A stretch of DNA of 64,000 bases from Zygaena filipendulae (lineage: Eukaryota; Arthropoda; Insecta; Lepidoptera; Zygaenidae): NCBI GenBank assembly GCA_907165275.2, contig OU015673.1, positions 6,909,001 through 6,973,000 of the forward strand. The letters run 5' to 3'. The translations under genes and the position numbers were made by a program. Position 1 is the stretch's first letter. Every line of letters starts with the position of its first letter. The notes below the pieces were generated by a model. It was not told where the DNA came from. It did not search any database and saw only the letters and a list, made by a program, of their open reading frames with translations. Positions 25,201-30,414 of the stretch are shown piece after piece.

Positions 25201-27929
25201 TGTGTTTGTTTGTAGGTCAGTTCGTGATCGAGTACGTGGGCGAGCTGATCGACCTGGAGGAGTTCCAGCGGCGCATGCGCCGCAAGCACGAGGTGCGCGA
25301 CGAAAACTACTACTTCCTCACGCTCGACAAGGAGCGCATGATCGACGCCGGCCCCAAAGGGAACCTCGCCAGGTTAGCACTTGCCCACCTAGTGCCTATT
25401 GGGACCGTGCGCGGCGACAGCGCCACGCAACAGGTGGCCGCTATGGAAAATATTCAAGTCAAGCGAGAATCCTACTGTGTATTATAAATGTGAAAGTGTG
25501 GATGTTTGGATGTTTGTTACTCAATCACGCAAAAACGGCAGAACGGATTTGGATGAAATTTGGCATGCACGCTATCAGGGATACAGAAAAGCACATAGGG
25601 TACTTTTTATCCCGGAATTCCCACGGGAACTCCGAAATTACCGCGGGTGAAACCGTGGGGCATAGCTAGTAAGTAAATATTGTGAAAACTAATAATGAAA
25701 TCTTGTGTTATTTAGGATTTTGGACGGTGGTAGTCAGTAACATTATTGCCAATAACATTCAAATTGTTGTTTTCAGTGACAAATGAGCCTACTGTGGCTT
25801 TTTCTTACGGCAATTATCCACTTATTTCTTCGATCTCGTTTCCACCACGGTCTTGGAAATTGGTAAAATTAAGTCGCTATTCTTCTTGGTGTTATTACAA
25901 TTCACAATAACACATCTCACTGGGACCATATTATATTTATCTCAAAAACGATTAGAAAATGTTCACTCTAATATGGATTTGACAGCTCAAGTCAGCGAAG
26001 AAAATGTCAATTTTAGCCGCAGCGAGCGCTGTGATCGTTTAGGCTACTCCCTCCACCCGCTGTGCACCTTGCCAATAGCCTTCCTAGATAAATGGGCTGT
26101 CTATAACACTGAAAGAATTTATCAAATCGGACCAGTAGTTCCTGAGATAAAAGAACAAACAAACCTATCAGCTTTATAATATTAGTAGGTACATATAGAT
26201 ATAAAATTTACATTCAATAGGCTATTTTACTAATTTTTTTTTTAGTCCGTCTTGTAGATAAATAAAAAATTTTGGACACGTATTTTTTCCTTTTTTTACG
26301 TAATCGAAAAATAACGGCGACACATTGAGTTGAAATTTCCCGTGACGTCACTAACCAGTGCAGTTCGTATGACGGCTTGTAGCGGTAGGTGACGTCACGA
26401 ACCCCCACCGTAAACTTTAATGCGCTTTATCTCTGTGTATTTTCGTTTATTTGAAAAATAAAAAAATACGTGTCTAATGATTTTTAATTTTCTAACTGAC
26501 GGGCTAATTAAAATTTTGATTTTTAAACTTCGTCAGCAGCCCTATTATATTATGTATGGTGTGTTCCGACTTCCGCCACAGGTTCATGAACCACTGCTGC
26601 GAGCCGAACTGCGAGACGCAGAAGTGGACGGTGCTGGGCGACGTGCGCGTCGGGCTGTTCGCGCTCAGGGACATACCGGCCGTGAGTTGTGCGCTTTATA
26701 CAGCGTGTGCTTTATACAGCGTGTGCTTTATACAGCGTGTGCTTTATACAGGGTGTGCTTTATACAGGGTGTGCTTTATACAGGGTGTGCTTTATACAGC
26801 GTGCGCTTTATACAGCGTGTGCTTTATACAGCGTGTGCTTTATACAGCGTGTGCTTTATACAGGGTGTGCTTTATACAGCGTGTGCTTTATACAGCGTGT
26901 GCTTTATGCAGCGTGTGCTTTATGCAGCGTGTGCTTTATGCAGCGTGTGCTTTATGCAGCGTGTGCTTTATGCACCGTGTGCTTTACGCAACGTGTGCTT
27001 TATGCAGCGTGTGCTTTATACAGCGTGTGCTTTATACAGGTGCACTTTTAACAGGATCTGCTTCATACATCTGTGCCAAGATGTGCTTTGGCATTTTCAC
27101 GGATTCAACATTAAAGGTCAACTTATTTGTCGTACAGAATAGCGAGCTGACGTTCAACTATAACTTGGAGAGCGACGGTATCGAGAAGAAGCGCTGCCTG
27201 TGCGGCGCGCGGCGCTGCGCCGGGTACATCGGCGCCAAGCCCAAGCAGGTACACACACCTACTATAAAACACATCTTAAACCACACCTCTAACACTACAC
27301 ACATTAACAATACACATCAAATACCACACACATTACTCACACACACACATTACTCACACACACACACACACACGCACACGCACACGCACACGCACACGCA
27401 CACGCACACACACACCCACACACACACACACACCACCCATATCTGACACCTCACACTACACGAGAGAAAGAAAATAAACATAACGCCAACACACACAAAC
27501 GTACATCATTATTTAAGGGTTCTCCTATCGATACATTTTAAAATCTCTCCGCAGGACGAACAAGTGAAAAAGGGCAAAGTAGCCGGCAAACGCGTGTACA
27601 AAAAACGCAAACCGATTGAGGAGTCCCCGACGACGAGCTTCAAAAGCAAACCCAAGCCGCGGCTCACGACGCGCTCCAGGCCCAAAGAGCTGACGGAGAT
27701 CGAGAAAGACCTATTGATCATAAAAAGCGCCACCAACGGCGTCTCGAGCGACTCCGACGTCTCCGGCCGCCTCAGCAGCTTGGAGAGCGAGAGGAAAGAT
27801 AGCAGGCCGCCGAAGAGGAAAAGAGTCGACTGCTCGACCGACGAGCCGACGGGCGACGGGACAGCGTCGCCGCACGAAAAGCGATTGAAGATCGTACTGG
27901 AAAAGTCCAGTGTCGAGGTCGGCGACTGA
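4936..27929 (+). CDS. NSD (Mes-4-like): NSD-family histone H3K36 methyltransferase (Mes-4/NSD-like), 13 coding exons
   Basis: Joining 4936-5803, 7097-7239, 7412-11577, 12024-12154, 14062-14143, 15667-15815, 16576-16671, 23599-23803, 24468-24616, 25216-25372, 26582-26681, 27138-27248 and 27555-27929 gives 2,243 codons and a TGA, with GT-AG and compatible phase at every junction. Visible domains: PWWP1 (about 256-330, PFWP at 270-273), a long acidic low-complexity region (about 340-1430), PHD-type Cys/His fingers (from 1434, 1591-1725, 1739-1777), PWWP2 (about 1783-1845, WWPG at 1798-1801), AWS (from C1928), SET (about 1983-2095; GWG 1985-1987, NH 2052-2053, FNYN 2088-2091), post-SET cysteines (C2102, C2104, C2109) and a basic tail. 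This order is that of NSD1/2/3 and fly Mes-4, nuclear enzymes that methylate H3K36 using S-adenosylmethionine. The post-SET PHD/C5HCH of vertebrate NSDs is absent. An in-frame TGA just before 4936 fixes the start. Family identity is sure; exact splice sites are read by eye. Confidence 0.92.
5804..7096 (+). other. NSD intron 1
   Basis: AT-rich intron. A short tRNA-derived SINE piece on the - strand (box-B-like GGTTCGATTCC) lies near 6926-6960. Nothing else is recognised. Confidence 0.7.
7097..7239 (+). CDS. NSD (Mes-4-like): NSD coding exon 2: rest of PWWP1
   Basis: Residues 290-337, completing the PWWP beta-barrel ([17 protein letters not shown]). Acceptor TCCCCAG ends at 7096; donor GTAAGG starts at 7240. 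It joins exon 1 inside a Leu codon and ends on a codon boundary. PWWP domains of this family bind nucleosomes carrying methylated H3K36. Confidence 0.9.
7412..11577 (+). CDS. NSD (Mes-4-like): NSD coding exon 3: giant acidic disordered region and first PHD fingers
   Basis: Residues 338-1725. The exon is one open frame of 4.2 kb. The first 3 kb encode a Glu/Asp/Lys/Asn/Ser/Ile-rich, probably disordered region with no recognisable fold. Basic patches (for example [14 protein letters not shown]) and then Cys/His clusters follow: VCNICERP from 1433, and from 1591 [23 protein letters not shown] and [10 protein letters not shown], which are PHD-type zinc ligands. The acceptor TTTACAG ends at 7411 and the donor GTGAGT starts at 11578. 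AT-rich codons give way to GC-ending codons in the last 300 bases or so. Confidence 0.9.
12024..12154 (+). CDS. NSD (Mes-4-like): NSD coding exon 4: PHD finger
   Basis: Residues 1726-1769. [17 protein letters not shown] followed by SFHAEC matches the PHD finger directly before PWWP2 in NSD proteins. Acceptor TACGCAG ends at 12023, donor GTAAGA starts at 12155. The last zinc ligands are in exon 5. Confidence 0.9.
12210..12432. repeat. ACCGACTTC/GACGTCGGTT-bounded repeat in intron 4
   Basis: Begins AAACCGACTTCAAGAG and ends GACGTCGGTTAAAA, so the ends are roughly inverted. It shares AACTCATCATCAG and the gaacaaaaa/aaatccgt blocks with the modules inside the hAT element. A shorter relative lies at 14819-14890. 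Confidence 0.45.
12435..13043 (+). mobile_element. Non-autonomous repeat family E, full-length-like copy 1
   Basis: Starts TTTTTCATAACTCATACTCGG and ends GATAACAATGTACTATT. Near its right end is a GC-rich hairpin: ACTTATTTAGTCCCTCGAT, then GGCGCCCTCGC/GCTCGGGCGCC, then GGGACTAAATAAGT. Other copies are at 40101-40753, 49811-50142, 54189-54357 and 57643-58024. It lies between NSD exons 4 and 5. The class is not determined. Confidence 0.6.
13255..13740 (+). repeat. tRNA-derived SINE, interrupted by a Helitron-like insertion
   Basis: The head resembles a tRNA (GCAGTAGGTCACC as box A, GGTTCCGGGTTTG as box B). The tail includes GTGTTGTGAAGTGGATTATA. Between them lies a Helitron-like copy at 13418-13621. 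Other heads occur on the - strand at about 41762-41850 and 52815-52898, and a tail at about 52125-52265 on the - strand. Confidence 0.5.
13418..13621 (+). mobile_element. Helitron-like repeat ending in CTAG
   Basis: The 3' end has the family pattern: CGCGGGTAAAACCGCG hairpin, then GATCAGCTAG. This copy is flanked by an 11-bp direct repeat, TATGTAATAAT (13407-13417 and 13622-13632). Confidence 0.5.
14062..14143 (+). CDS. NSD (Mes-4-like): NSD coding exon 5: end of PHD finger and start of PWWP2
   Basis: An 82-nt exon, residues 1770-1796: GGYMCEDC completes the PHD finger and [12 protein letters not shown] opens PWWP2. Acceptor GTGTTTCAG ends at 14061; donor GTGGGT starts at 14144. Confidence 0.88.
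14205..14745 (-). pseudogene. LINE 3' fragment in NSD intron 5
   Basis: On the - strand, 14632-14441 reads a 63-codon tail ([28 protein letters not shown]) like the C-termini of non-LTR reverse-transcriptase ORFs of Lepidoptera. The rest is a 3' UTR-like stretch. There is no reverse-transcriptase core. Confidence 0.55.
15064..15260 (-). mobile_element. Helitron-like repeat (subfamily C) in NSD intron 5
   Basis: Begins TAGCTGTGCCCCGCGGTTTTACCCGCG on the + strand (the 3' end of the repeat in reverse). GTTTCAGAGATTAG and a CAGACAGACAGG block follow, as in the copies at 35708-36005 and 46151-46426. The distal end is eroded. Confidence 0.5.
15316..15642. mobile_element. MITE family C copy next to NSD exon 6
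   Basis: Perfect 15-bp terminal inverted repeats AATAGGCTAGTTTCC / GGAAACTAGCCTATT. Inside are the family's TTAGTCCGT...GGACACGTATTTTTT and TACGTGTC...CTGACGGACTAA arms and a TGACGTCA palindrome. It ends 24 bases before exon 6. Confidence 0.75.
15667..15815 (+). CDS. NSD (Mes-4-like): NSD coding exon 6: PWWP2 core
   Basis: Residues 1797-1846 with [13 protein letters not shown] and EFVVRFFG, the signature part of the second PWWP domain. Acceptor CCCAACAG ends at 15666, donor GTGAGT starts at 15816. Only 24 bases separate the acceptor from the end of an upstream MITE. Confidence 0.9.
15822..16165 (-). pseudogene. LINE 3' tail in NSD intron 6
   Basis: On the - strand the sequence ends ...GTTCAATAAAGTATACAAACAAACAAAC, preceded by a GATAAGTCCGCCTTTGAGC block. 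This is a typical 3' UTR and AATAAA tail of lepidopteran non-LTR elements. The element is truncated and has no coding part. Confidence 0.5.
16215..16246. repeat. (GT)n microsatellite
   Basis: About 16 uninterrupted GT units in NSD intron 6, immediately before a long inverted repeat. Confidence 0.95.
16246..16329. repeat. 84-bp inverted repeat (hairpin) in NSD intron 6
   Basis: The arms CACTGCGAGCACTGT (16256-16270) and ACAGTGCTCGCAGTG (16308-16322) are perfectly complementary. The outer TTCCG/CGGAA extends the stem. The loop is about 37 nt. Confidence 0.7.
16576..16671 (+). CDS. NSD (Mes-4-like): NSD coding exon 7: linker after PWWP2
   Basis: Residues 1847-1878 ([20 protein letters not shown]...), a helical linker expected between PWWP2 and AWS. 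Acceptor GTCACAG ends at 16575 and donor GTGAGT starts at 16672. The phase joins exon 8 directly, across the 6.9-kb intron that holds the LINE. Confidence 0.85.
17497..17696 (+). mobile_element. Helitron-like repeat (family A) adjoining the LINE 3' end
   Basis: Contains the family blocks GCGTTTTCACGCC, CGGTAAGGGGTACAG-like sequence, and CCGCGGGAACTCCGAA. The 3' end is CGCGGGTAACCGCGGGGAACAGTTAG, with CTAG changed to TTAG. The LINE tail starts one base later. Confidence 0.55.
17731..20586 (-). CDS. LINE ORF2: endonuclease and reverse transcriptase (951 aa)
   Basis: N-terminal apurinic-like endonuclease/exonuclease/phosphatase domain ([25 protein letters not shown] with GDFN at 148-151, TLIDIVCTN), which nicks the target DNA. 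A reverse transcriptase follows ([68 protein letters not shown] with YADD at 665-668) that primes cDNA synthesis at the nick. A thumb and C-terminal region follows ([15 protein letters not shown]). Full-length frame with no breaks. The RPISILP and [10 protein letters not shown] style fits the Jockey/CR1/L2/Daphne part of the non-LTR tree. It lies antisense to NSD. Confidence 0.92.
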   Translation of the reverse strand: MAKTKFFKIGLFNAGSLNTNHDEFTAALARFSPDVMAVNETWLRGKEEGRAPSVPGYRLRHIPRPRSLRARGGGVGFYVRSGISVHTQPHPPTSNTVEQMWISTNVNSTKIIIGTAYRPQWVNTDDFFDALTDSLAAFSHYDFIILLGDFNIDVLNEGDIKSIKLKQFLQSVNLQNYVSKPTHFTAHSETLIDIVCTNASISELTVHYSPDLGAHAMIMADLKIKKPKVNANQIVYRPLKDINMDSFNFDLAHTDWDRIIGSASVDKMLADFSALLWDLFDRHAPVKTVVVREQKPPWLTSNVRYIMRLRDRAHTRYRNTGASTIKEEYKSLKRLASVSMHWEKKAYFDQHINSNLRNPKLLWKNLKKSVLPNFGSTSQSLDSFGDPGSINTYFLNVPCSGCVDISTLSYYEFHRFGSKEFQLETTTEEFVAKAILSIKSNALGTDGLSRDMILLTLPATLKVITAIINKSITTSIYPAAWKLALVRPLPKNNDPVDLKDLRPISILPFLSKILEKVIYSQVYNFCELNNILPDLQSGFRKGRGAETALLDVVDNLLTARDAGNGSILALLDFSRAFDSINLDLLLSKLSYYGFLSATVRWFDSYLRERSQKVVLSRPGGGLPLSSDPLTITRGVPQGSILGPLLFIIYTADITKGIKNCNFHLYADDLQLYIPHNDLNEPVASAHLLNEDLDRIACWSDRNSLLLNPSKTKYLLVGTRKQKDRILNTQPKICIRGVPVERVNEARNLGLLMDGALRFESHVIEITRNCFYRLSVLYRLRNFIGVDLRISLCDALVLSKLNHCIAVYGPCLLERSQRLIQRVQNACARYCFTIPPRSHVTPYFNNSGILKMKARQKLYFACLLFGVVKTGKPEYLLNKLTWRCTLNRNAARSCTNPLAHPCYKTAAFRGSFRYLATSCWNDIPPPLRAIATKRLFKLKLKSFLLMEQKELS
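20579..21163 (-). other. Unexplained 194-codon open frame bridging LINE ORF1 and ORF2
   Basis: The frame starts 56 bases inside the end of ORF1, in another frame, spans the whole ORF1-ORF2 gap, and stops 8 bases into ORF2, so ORF2's ATG and this frame's TAA overlap as ATGGCTAA. The product is hydrophobic (FNFHPII-like T-rich sequence translates to Leu/Phe/Ile/Tyr), which T-rich DNA gives by default. No family is recognised. It may be chance; if real, it could couple translation of the two ORFs. Confidence 0.25.
21108..21953 (-). CDS. LINE ORF1: nucleic-acid-binding coat-like protein (281 aa)
   Basis: First ORF of the antisense LINE. A heptad-rich coiled coil (about residues 26-85: [20 protein letters not shown] and so on) is followed by a basic region ([46 protein letters not shown]) resembling the RNA-binding C-terminal half of L1-type ORF1 proteins. 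There are no CCHC zinc knuckles. In the family, ORF1 packages the element RNA. Its end overlaps the bridging frame. Confidence 0.8.
   Translation of the reverse strand: MMPKKMGKQVGDADLNVAAVEPTANLVTELRFFREDLRAVRAELQEFRLEMSSIGVTLGNLGQRIDVLETRVRAIEERVPPNSHIDENQSLVDVVKRLNLSLNERDQELMLNDVEISGIPEMPGENLTHLLSVLGKKIDVAVDDRDVVSIERVGPVRPLVDGGGPVRPRLIVVRLARRSVRDELLRAARVRRGLGTDGMGFSAPQRAIYINERLTRTNRLLFGAARDAGKRAGWSYVWTKMGRIYARRAAGTASFRIRAEADLDGVFGNKTVRSNVSSGSS
22669..22937 (-). mobile_element. Helitron-like repeat, family B, single unit
   Basis: Begins CTAGCTGTCCCCCGCGATTTC on the + strand, has an internal second end-like block (GATTAGCTGTTCCCCGCATT), and finishes CACGTGATTTATATATAT. This is the same organisation as the paired units at 52, 54 and 60 kb. 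Confidence 0.6.
23599..23803 (+). CDS. NSD (Mes-4-like): NSD coding exon 8: linker and start of AWS domain
   Basis: Residues 1879-1946. [14 protein letters not shown] resembles the conserved stretch before AWS in NSD proteins, and QCECDP...CGVYTSCLN begins the AWS zinc cluster. The acceptor is CCGTTAG ending at 23598, with a poor pyrimidine tract (an A11-type run lies just upstream), so the 5' edge is the least certain boundary. Donor GTCGGT starts at 23804. Confidence 0.85.
24069..24401. mobile_element. MITE family C copy before NSD exon 9
   Basis: Imperfect terminal inverted repeats AATAGGGATGTGGACT / AGTCAACATACCCTATT. The arms TTAGTCCGTCAGTTAG and CTACAAACGGACTAA and TGACGTCA are present. 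It ends 66 bases before exon 9. Confidence 0.7.
24468..24616 (+). CDS. NSD (Mes-4-like): NSD coding exon 9: AWS and start of SET
   Basis: Residues 1947-1996. [16 protein letters not shown] finishes the AWS cysteines. [13 protein letters not shown] is the first SET motif, where GWG contacts S-adenosylmethionine. Acceptor TATACAG ends at 24467, donor GTAGAT starts at 24617. Confidence 0.92.
24685..25097. mobile_element. MITE family D copy in NSD intron 9
   Basis: Shares GTGAAGCATCGAAATGCATC, CTTAGTTTCTTTTGCCTCCC and TATAAATTTCATACAAGT with the copy at 28441-29106. It fills most of the intron. Confidence 0.5.
25216..25372 (+). CDS. NSD (Mes-4-like): NSD coding exon 10: SET core
   Basis: Residues 1997-2048: [31 protein letters not shown], the classical SET-N and SET-I parts. 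Of 51 complete codons, 49 end in G or C. Acceptor TTTGTAG ends at 25215, donor GTTAGC starts at 25373. Confidence 0.93.
25470..25669 (+). mobile_element. Helitron-like repeat (family A), 200 bp, in NSD intron 10
   Basis: Starts TCCTACTGTGTATTATAAATG after an A and ends with the hairpin CCGCGGGTGAAACCG, then GCATAGCTAG followed by a T. The TC...hairpin-CTAG ends and the A/T insertion site are the Helitron pattern. Confidence 0.65.
26216..26546. mobile_element. MITE family C copy before NSD exon 11
   Basis: The outermost AATAGG/CCTATT ends are inverted. The TTAGTCCGTCTTGTAGAT and CTGACGGGCTAATTA arms and two TGACGTCA palindromes are present. It ends 35 bases before exon 11. Confidence 0.7.
26582..26681 (+). 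CDS. NSD (Mes-4-like): NSD coding exon 11: SET catalytic NH motif
   Basis: Residues 2049-2082: [16 protein letters not shown] then [15 protein letters not shown]. The NH pair and the cysteine at 2055 (zinc ligand shared with post-SET) are present; residue 2054 is Cys where the family usually has Ser. Acceptor CGCCACAG ends at 26581. Donor GTGAGT starts at 26682 and runs straight into a 16-bp minisatellite. Confidence 0.92.
26689..27053 (+). repeat. 16-bp minisatellite, 22 copies in perfect register, at the donor of NSD exon 11
   Basis: The unit is GTGTGCTTTATACAGC, with CTTTAT at every 16th base from 26694 to 27030. Variants cluster: TATACAG in roughly the first twelve copies and in the last two, TATGCAG or similar in those between about 26900 and 27010. 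A decayed partial copy ends at about 27053. It starts seven bases after the exon end. Confidence 0.95.
27138..27248 (+). CDS. NSD (Mes-4-like): NSD coding exon 12: SET C-terminal motif and post-SET
   Basis: Residues 2083-2119: [14 protein letters not shown] (ELTFNYN is the conserved SET-C motif with the catalytic-site tyrosine) and [13 protein letters not shown] (post-SET zinc site). Acceptor CGTACAG ends at 27137, donor GTACAC starts at 27249. Joined to exon 11, the motif has the same spacing as in human NSD proteins. Confidence 0.92.
27331..27435. repeat. (CA)n and (CACACG)n microsatellite in NSD intron 12
   Basis: Compound CA-type repeat with an internal run of CGCACA units and two ATTACTCACACA blocks. 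It occupies about a third of the 306-bp intron. Confidence 0.9.
27555..27929 (+). CDS. NSD (Mes-4-like): NSD coding exon 13: basic C-terminal tail
   Basis: Residues 2120-2243, then TGA at 27927-27929. Lys/Arg/Ser-rich with several nuclear-localisation-like clusters (YKKRKP, PPKRKR). No PHD or C5HCH cysteines. Acceptor TCTCCGCAG ends at 27554. Confidence 0.88.
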   Translation, partial: DEQVKKGKVAGKRVYKKRKPIEESPTTSFKSKPKPRLTTRSRPKELTEIEKDLLIIKSATNGVSSDSDVSGRLSSLESERKDSRPPKRKRVDCSTDEPTGDGTASPHEKRLKIVLEKSSVEVGD

Positions 27930-28335
27930 TCGGTGTTACGCGATTTTGGTTCGTAATCGGTGGTGATAAAGGCTAAAGTTTTTTTGTAAATATATATAAT
28001 GTCTCCGTTTATCGAATTGGGTCAGTAGATCTATTTGTTTAGAATAATTTAGCTACTGTTGTATATTAAAAATATTTTAAATTAGGCTCGTAGTAAGACT
28101 GGCTTTTTCCTTATAGTTTTTAAGACGGGAACGACTTGTGACCTGTTTTATGGAAGCTGCCCTTCTAGACTATACACAGATGAGTACATAATTGTTTTAT
28201 ATGCAGGATTGCAGGCGTGAGTAGGAATTTAATTGGCAGATGTGTTTACCATTGGACAAGATTGTGATCTGGCCAATGTGGAATGAAAAAGCGCTTTTTA
28301 GCTAAGGTTAACTTCGGAATTGGTCTCCTGACGTT

Positions 28336-28424
28336 AATAAAGTAAGTCTATTATTTTTAGAGCATTGACAGTGAAGCCGGGTTTAGGTTATTCTTAAATA
28401 TTGTAGGTTGGTTCCTCAAATAAA
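28336..28424 (+). terminator. NSD polyadenylation signals
   Basis: Two AATAAA hexamers (28336-28341 and 28419-28424) lie 407 and 490 bases after the stop. The 3' UTR from 27930 is AT-rich and repeat-free up to here; a MITE begins soon afterwards at about 28441. Confidence 0.5.
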
Positions 28425-28440
28425 AGAAGGCAATTGGGTA

Positions 28441-29106
28441 TTTGTATGAGTTTTTTTTTTACAGTCCATTTCAAAGATATGCCTATAAAGCAAGAAAAAA
28501 AATATGCATAAATTAATTAAATAGAGCGTTTCAAAGTTACTACCTTTGACCTTACCGCCAAAACGCAGAATGACGTCACCAGATAGTCAAATAGTCAAAT
28601 AACTTTATTCAAAAAGGCCCTCAATGTGGCTCTTTATGACGTCAAAAAAAAAAATTTACGCCATATTAATCTGTGATAGAGATGTCACTTTTGTGTTGAC
28701 AGGATCGCTTGCCACTGACAGATAAGTGACTTCAATACCTTAAAGCGAAATTAAGGTTGAACTTTGTCGTTTTAATTTTAAAGTTCCAGTAAAGAATCGA
28801 AATGCATCTTACCACTGAAAAAAGTAAAAATGTTCAGAAAAGGTAAAATAATAATATGTGTTGACTGTATACACTTAGTTTCTTTTGCCTTTCCTTGAAA
28901 GGGGTAAACTTTTCCTAAAAAAATAAAAGCGACGTAACATGATTGGAGTTTCGTTGCAACGTTCCGTTTTACAAAATTAAAAATTGAATATTTTGAAAAC
29001 TACTGATAATTTCTTAATAAATCTTTCACGATTATGCTGTTCTCGGGCCCTATTTTTGAAATATTGACACAATTTCTTATTATAAATTTCATGCAAGTAC
29101 CCTATT
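28441..29106. mobile_element. MITE family D, longest copy
   Basis: The ends are inverted: CAATTGGGTATTTGTATGA at the left, TCATGCAAGTACCCTATTGG at the right. It carries two TGACGTCA palindromes (28572, 28637). It begins just after the NSD polyadenylation signals. Confidence 0.65.
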
Positions 29107-29713
29107 GGATTTAGTAAAATTATGTTTCTAATATGTACTGGACTTGGTGCAGAATTCCTAGTTTTGCATCACCTTCCGATTTCTCTGTGGTGTTTTGTCC
29201 ATTTGTCTGTTTGTTTGTTCACATCCGATTCAATTAAACTGGTTAGTTAGTTGAACTGGTTAGTATCAGCAGTGGTTATTGTTATACAAGCAACTGATAG
29301 GTTTCATTAACAAAACAACTCTTCAGTTAGTTTCCTAACGATTTTTTTCACATTCCTAACCGATGTACTTTGGGCTAGGAATGACTATGGAATTACTCAT
29401 ACTATTGAAAATCTATGCGTAAAATTACAAAGCGATAGCAAAATAAAGTTTATTTGTACGCAATATTAAACCTTAAGTCGTATAGGTTTAAAGTTCTCAT
29501 TAGAAACACTATTGCTGTACACTGCCAACTTTATAAGTACTAATGTAGTTATAAAATAAGCTATGCTATGCTAGCTATGGAGAATCGCCAATAAACTCTA
29601 GTATCTACTTTAAAATACAATTTACACATTTACCTAGTTATAATTTTAGTACTGTACGTATTCTAGTTATATAAACCAAATTGTTATATCGAACGTGTCA
29701 TTGGTGATGGGCA

Positions 29714-30020
29714 TGATGACTAAAATTTCGTTTTTAGTCCGTCTTGTATATAGAATAATAAAAAATATTGGACACGTATTTTTTCCTTTTTTTTTAATTA
29801 ATCAAAAAATATCAGTAATACGTTGAAATTTCGCGTGACGTCACGACTAGGTACACTCTATAGTTTAGTTATGACGTCACGAGCCCCCCTCCTAAACTTT
29901 AATGCGTTTTATCGAAGTATTTTTTCATTAATTTAGAAAAGCGAAAAATTCGTGTCTTTAATTTGTTATTAATCTACAAGAGGGACTAAATAGAATTTTG
30001 ATTTTTATAAGTTGTCATCG
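29714..30020. mobile_element. MITE family C copy
   Basis: TTAGTCCGTCTTGTATA, GGACACGTATTTTTT and GGGACTAAATAGAATTTTG arms with two TGACGTCA sites. The outer ends are GATGAC/GTCATC. Confidence 0.6.
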
Positions 30021-30214
30021 TGCCGATAGTGTAAAATTGAATTTTAATTTTGTATCATAATAATTACTTAAAATTAAGGTGACGTGTAGATCATGTTATA
30101 AAAGGAAAGCGTACGTAAAACAAACTATTTTTTTGTTTTAACTCGAAATAAATGAAGATAAACATTTAAAATGGAGTTTCAATCTAATGTCGGAACTTCC
30201 TTTGATCTACATAA

Positions 30215-30414
30215 TCATACTACTATTATAAATGTGAAAGTTTGGATGTTTGGATGTTTGTTACTCAATCACGCAAAAACGGCTGAACGGATTTGCATGA
30301 AATTTGGCATGCACGTTGTCACGGGGTACAGAGAAGGACATAGGGTACTATTTATCCCGGGATTCCCGCGGTAACTCCGAAATTACCACGGGTGAATCCG
30401 TGGGGCACAGCTAT
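30215..30414 (+). mobile_element. Helitron-like repeat (family A)
   Basis: Starts TCATACTACTATTATAAATG and ends GGGGCACAGCTAT, with the terminal CTAG mutated to CTAT. Almost the same length and sequence as the copy at 25470. Confidence 0.6.

Noticed and set aside
26689..27053. CRISPR-like regular repeat
   Set aside because: Units are contiguous 16-mers without spacers, in a eukaryotic intron.
26556..27446. A 296-codon single ORF joining SET exons with the repeat
   Set aside because: Not called as the gene model: the donor GTGAGT and acceptor CGTACAG are good and splicing restores the conserved motif spacing. Kept as a finding on possible retention.
30171..30374. Short ORFs reading [19 protein letters not shown] in several places
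   Set aside because: The same peptide recurs because it is the translation of Helitron-like family A; it is not a gene.
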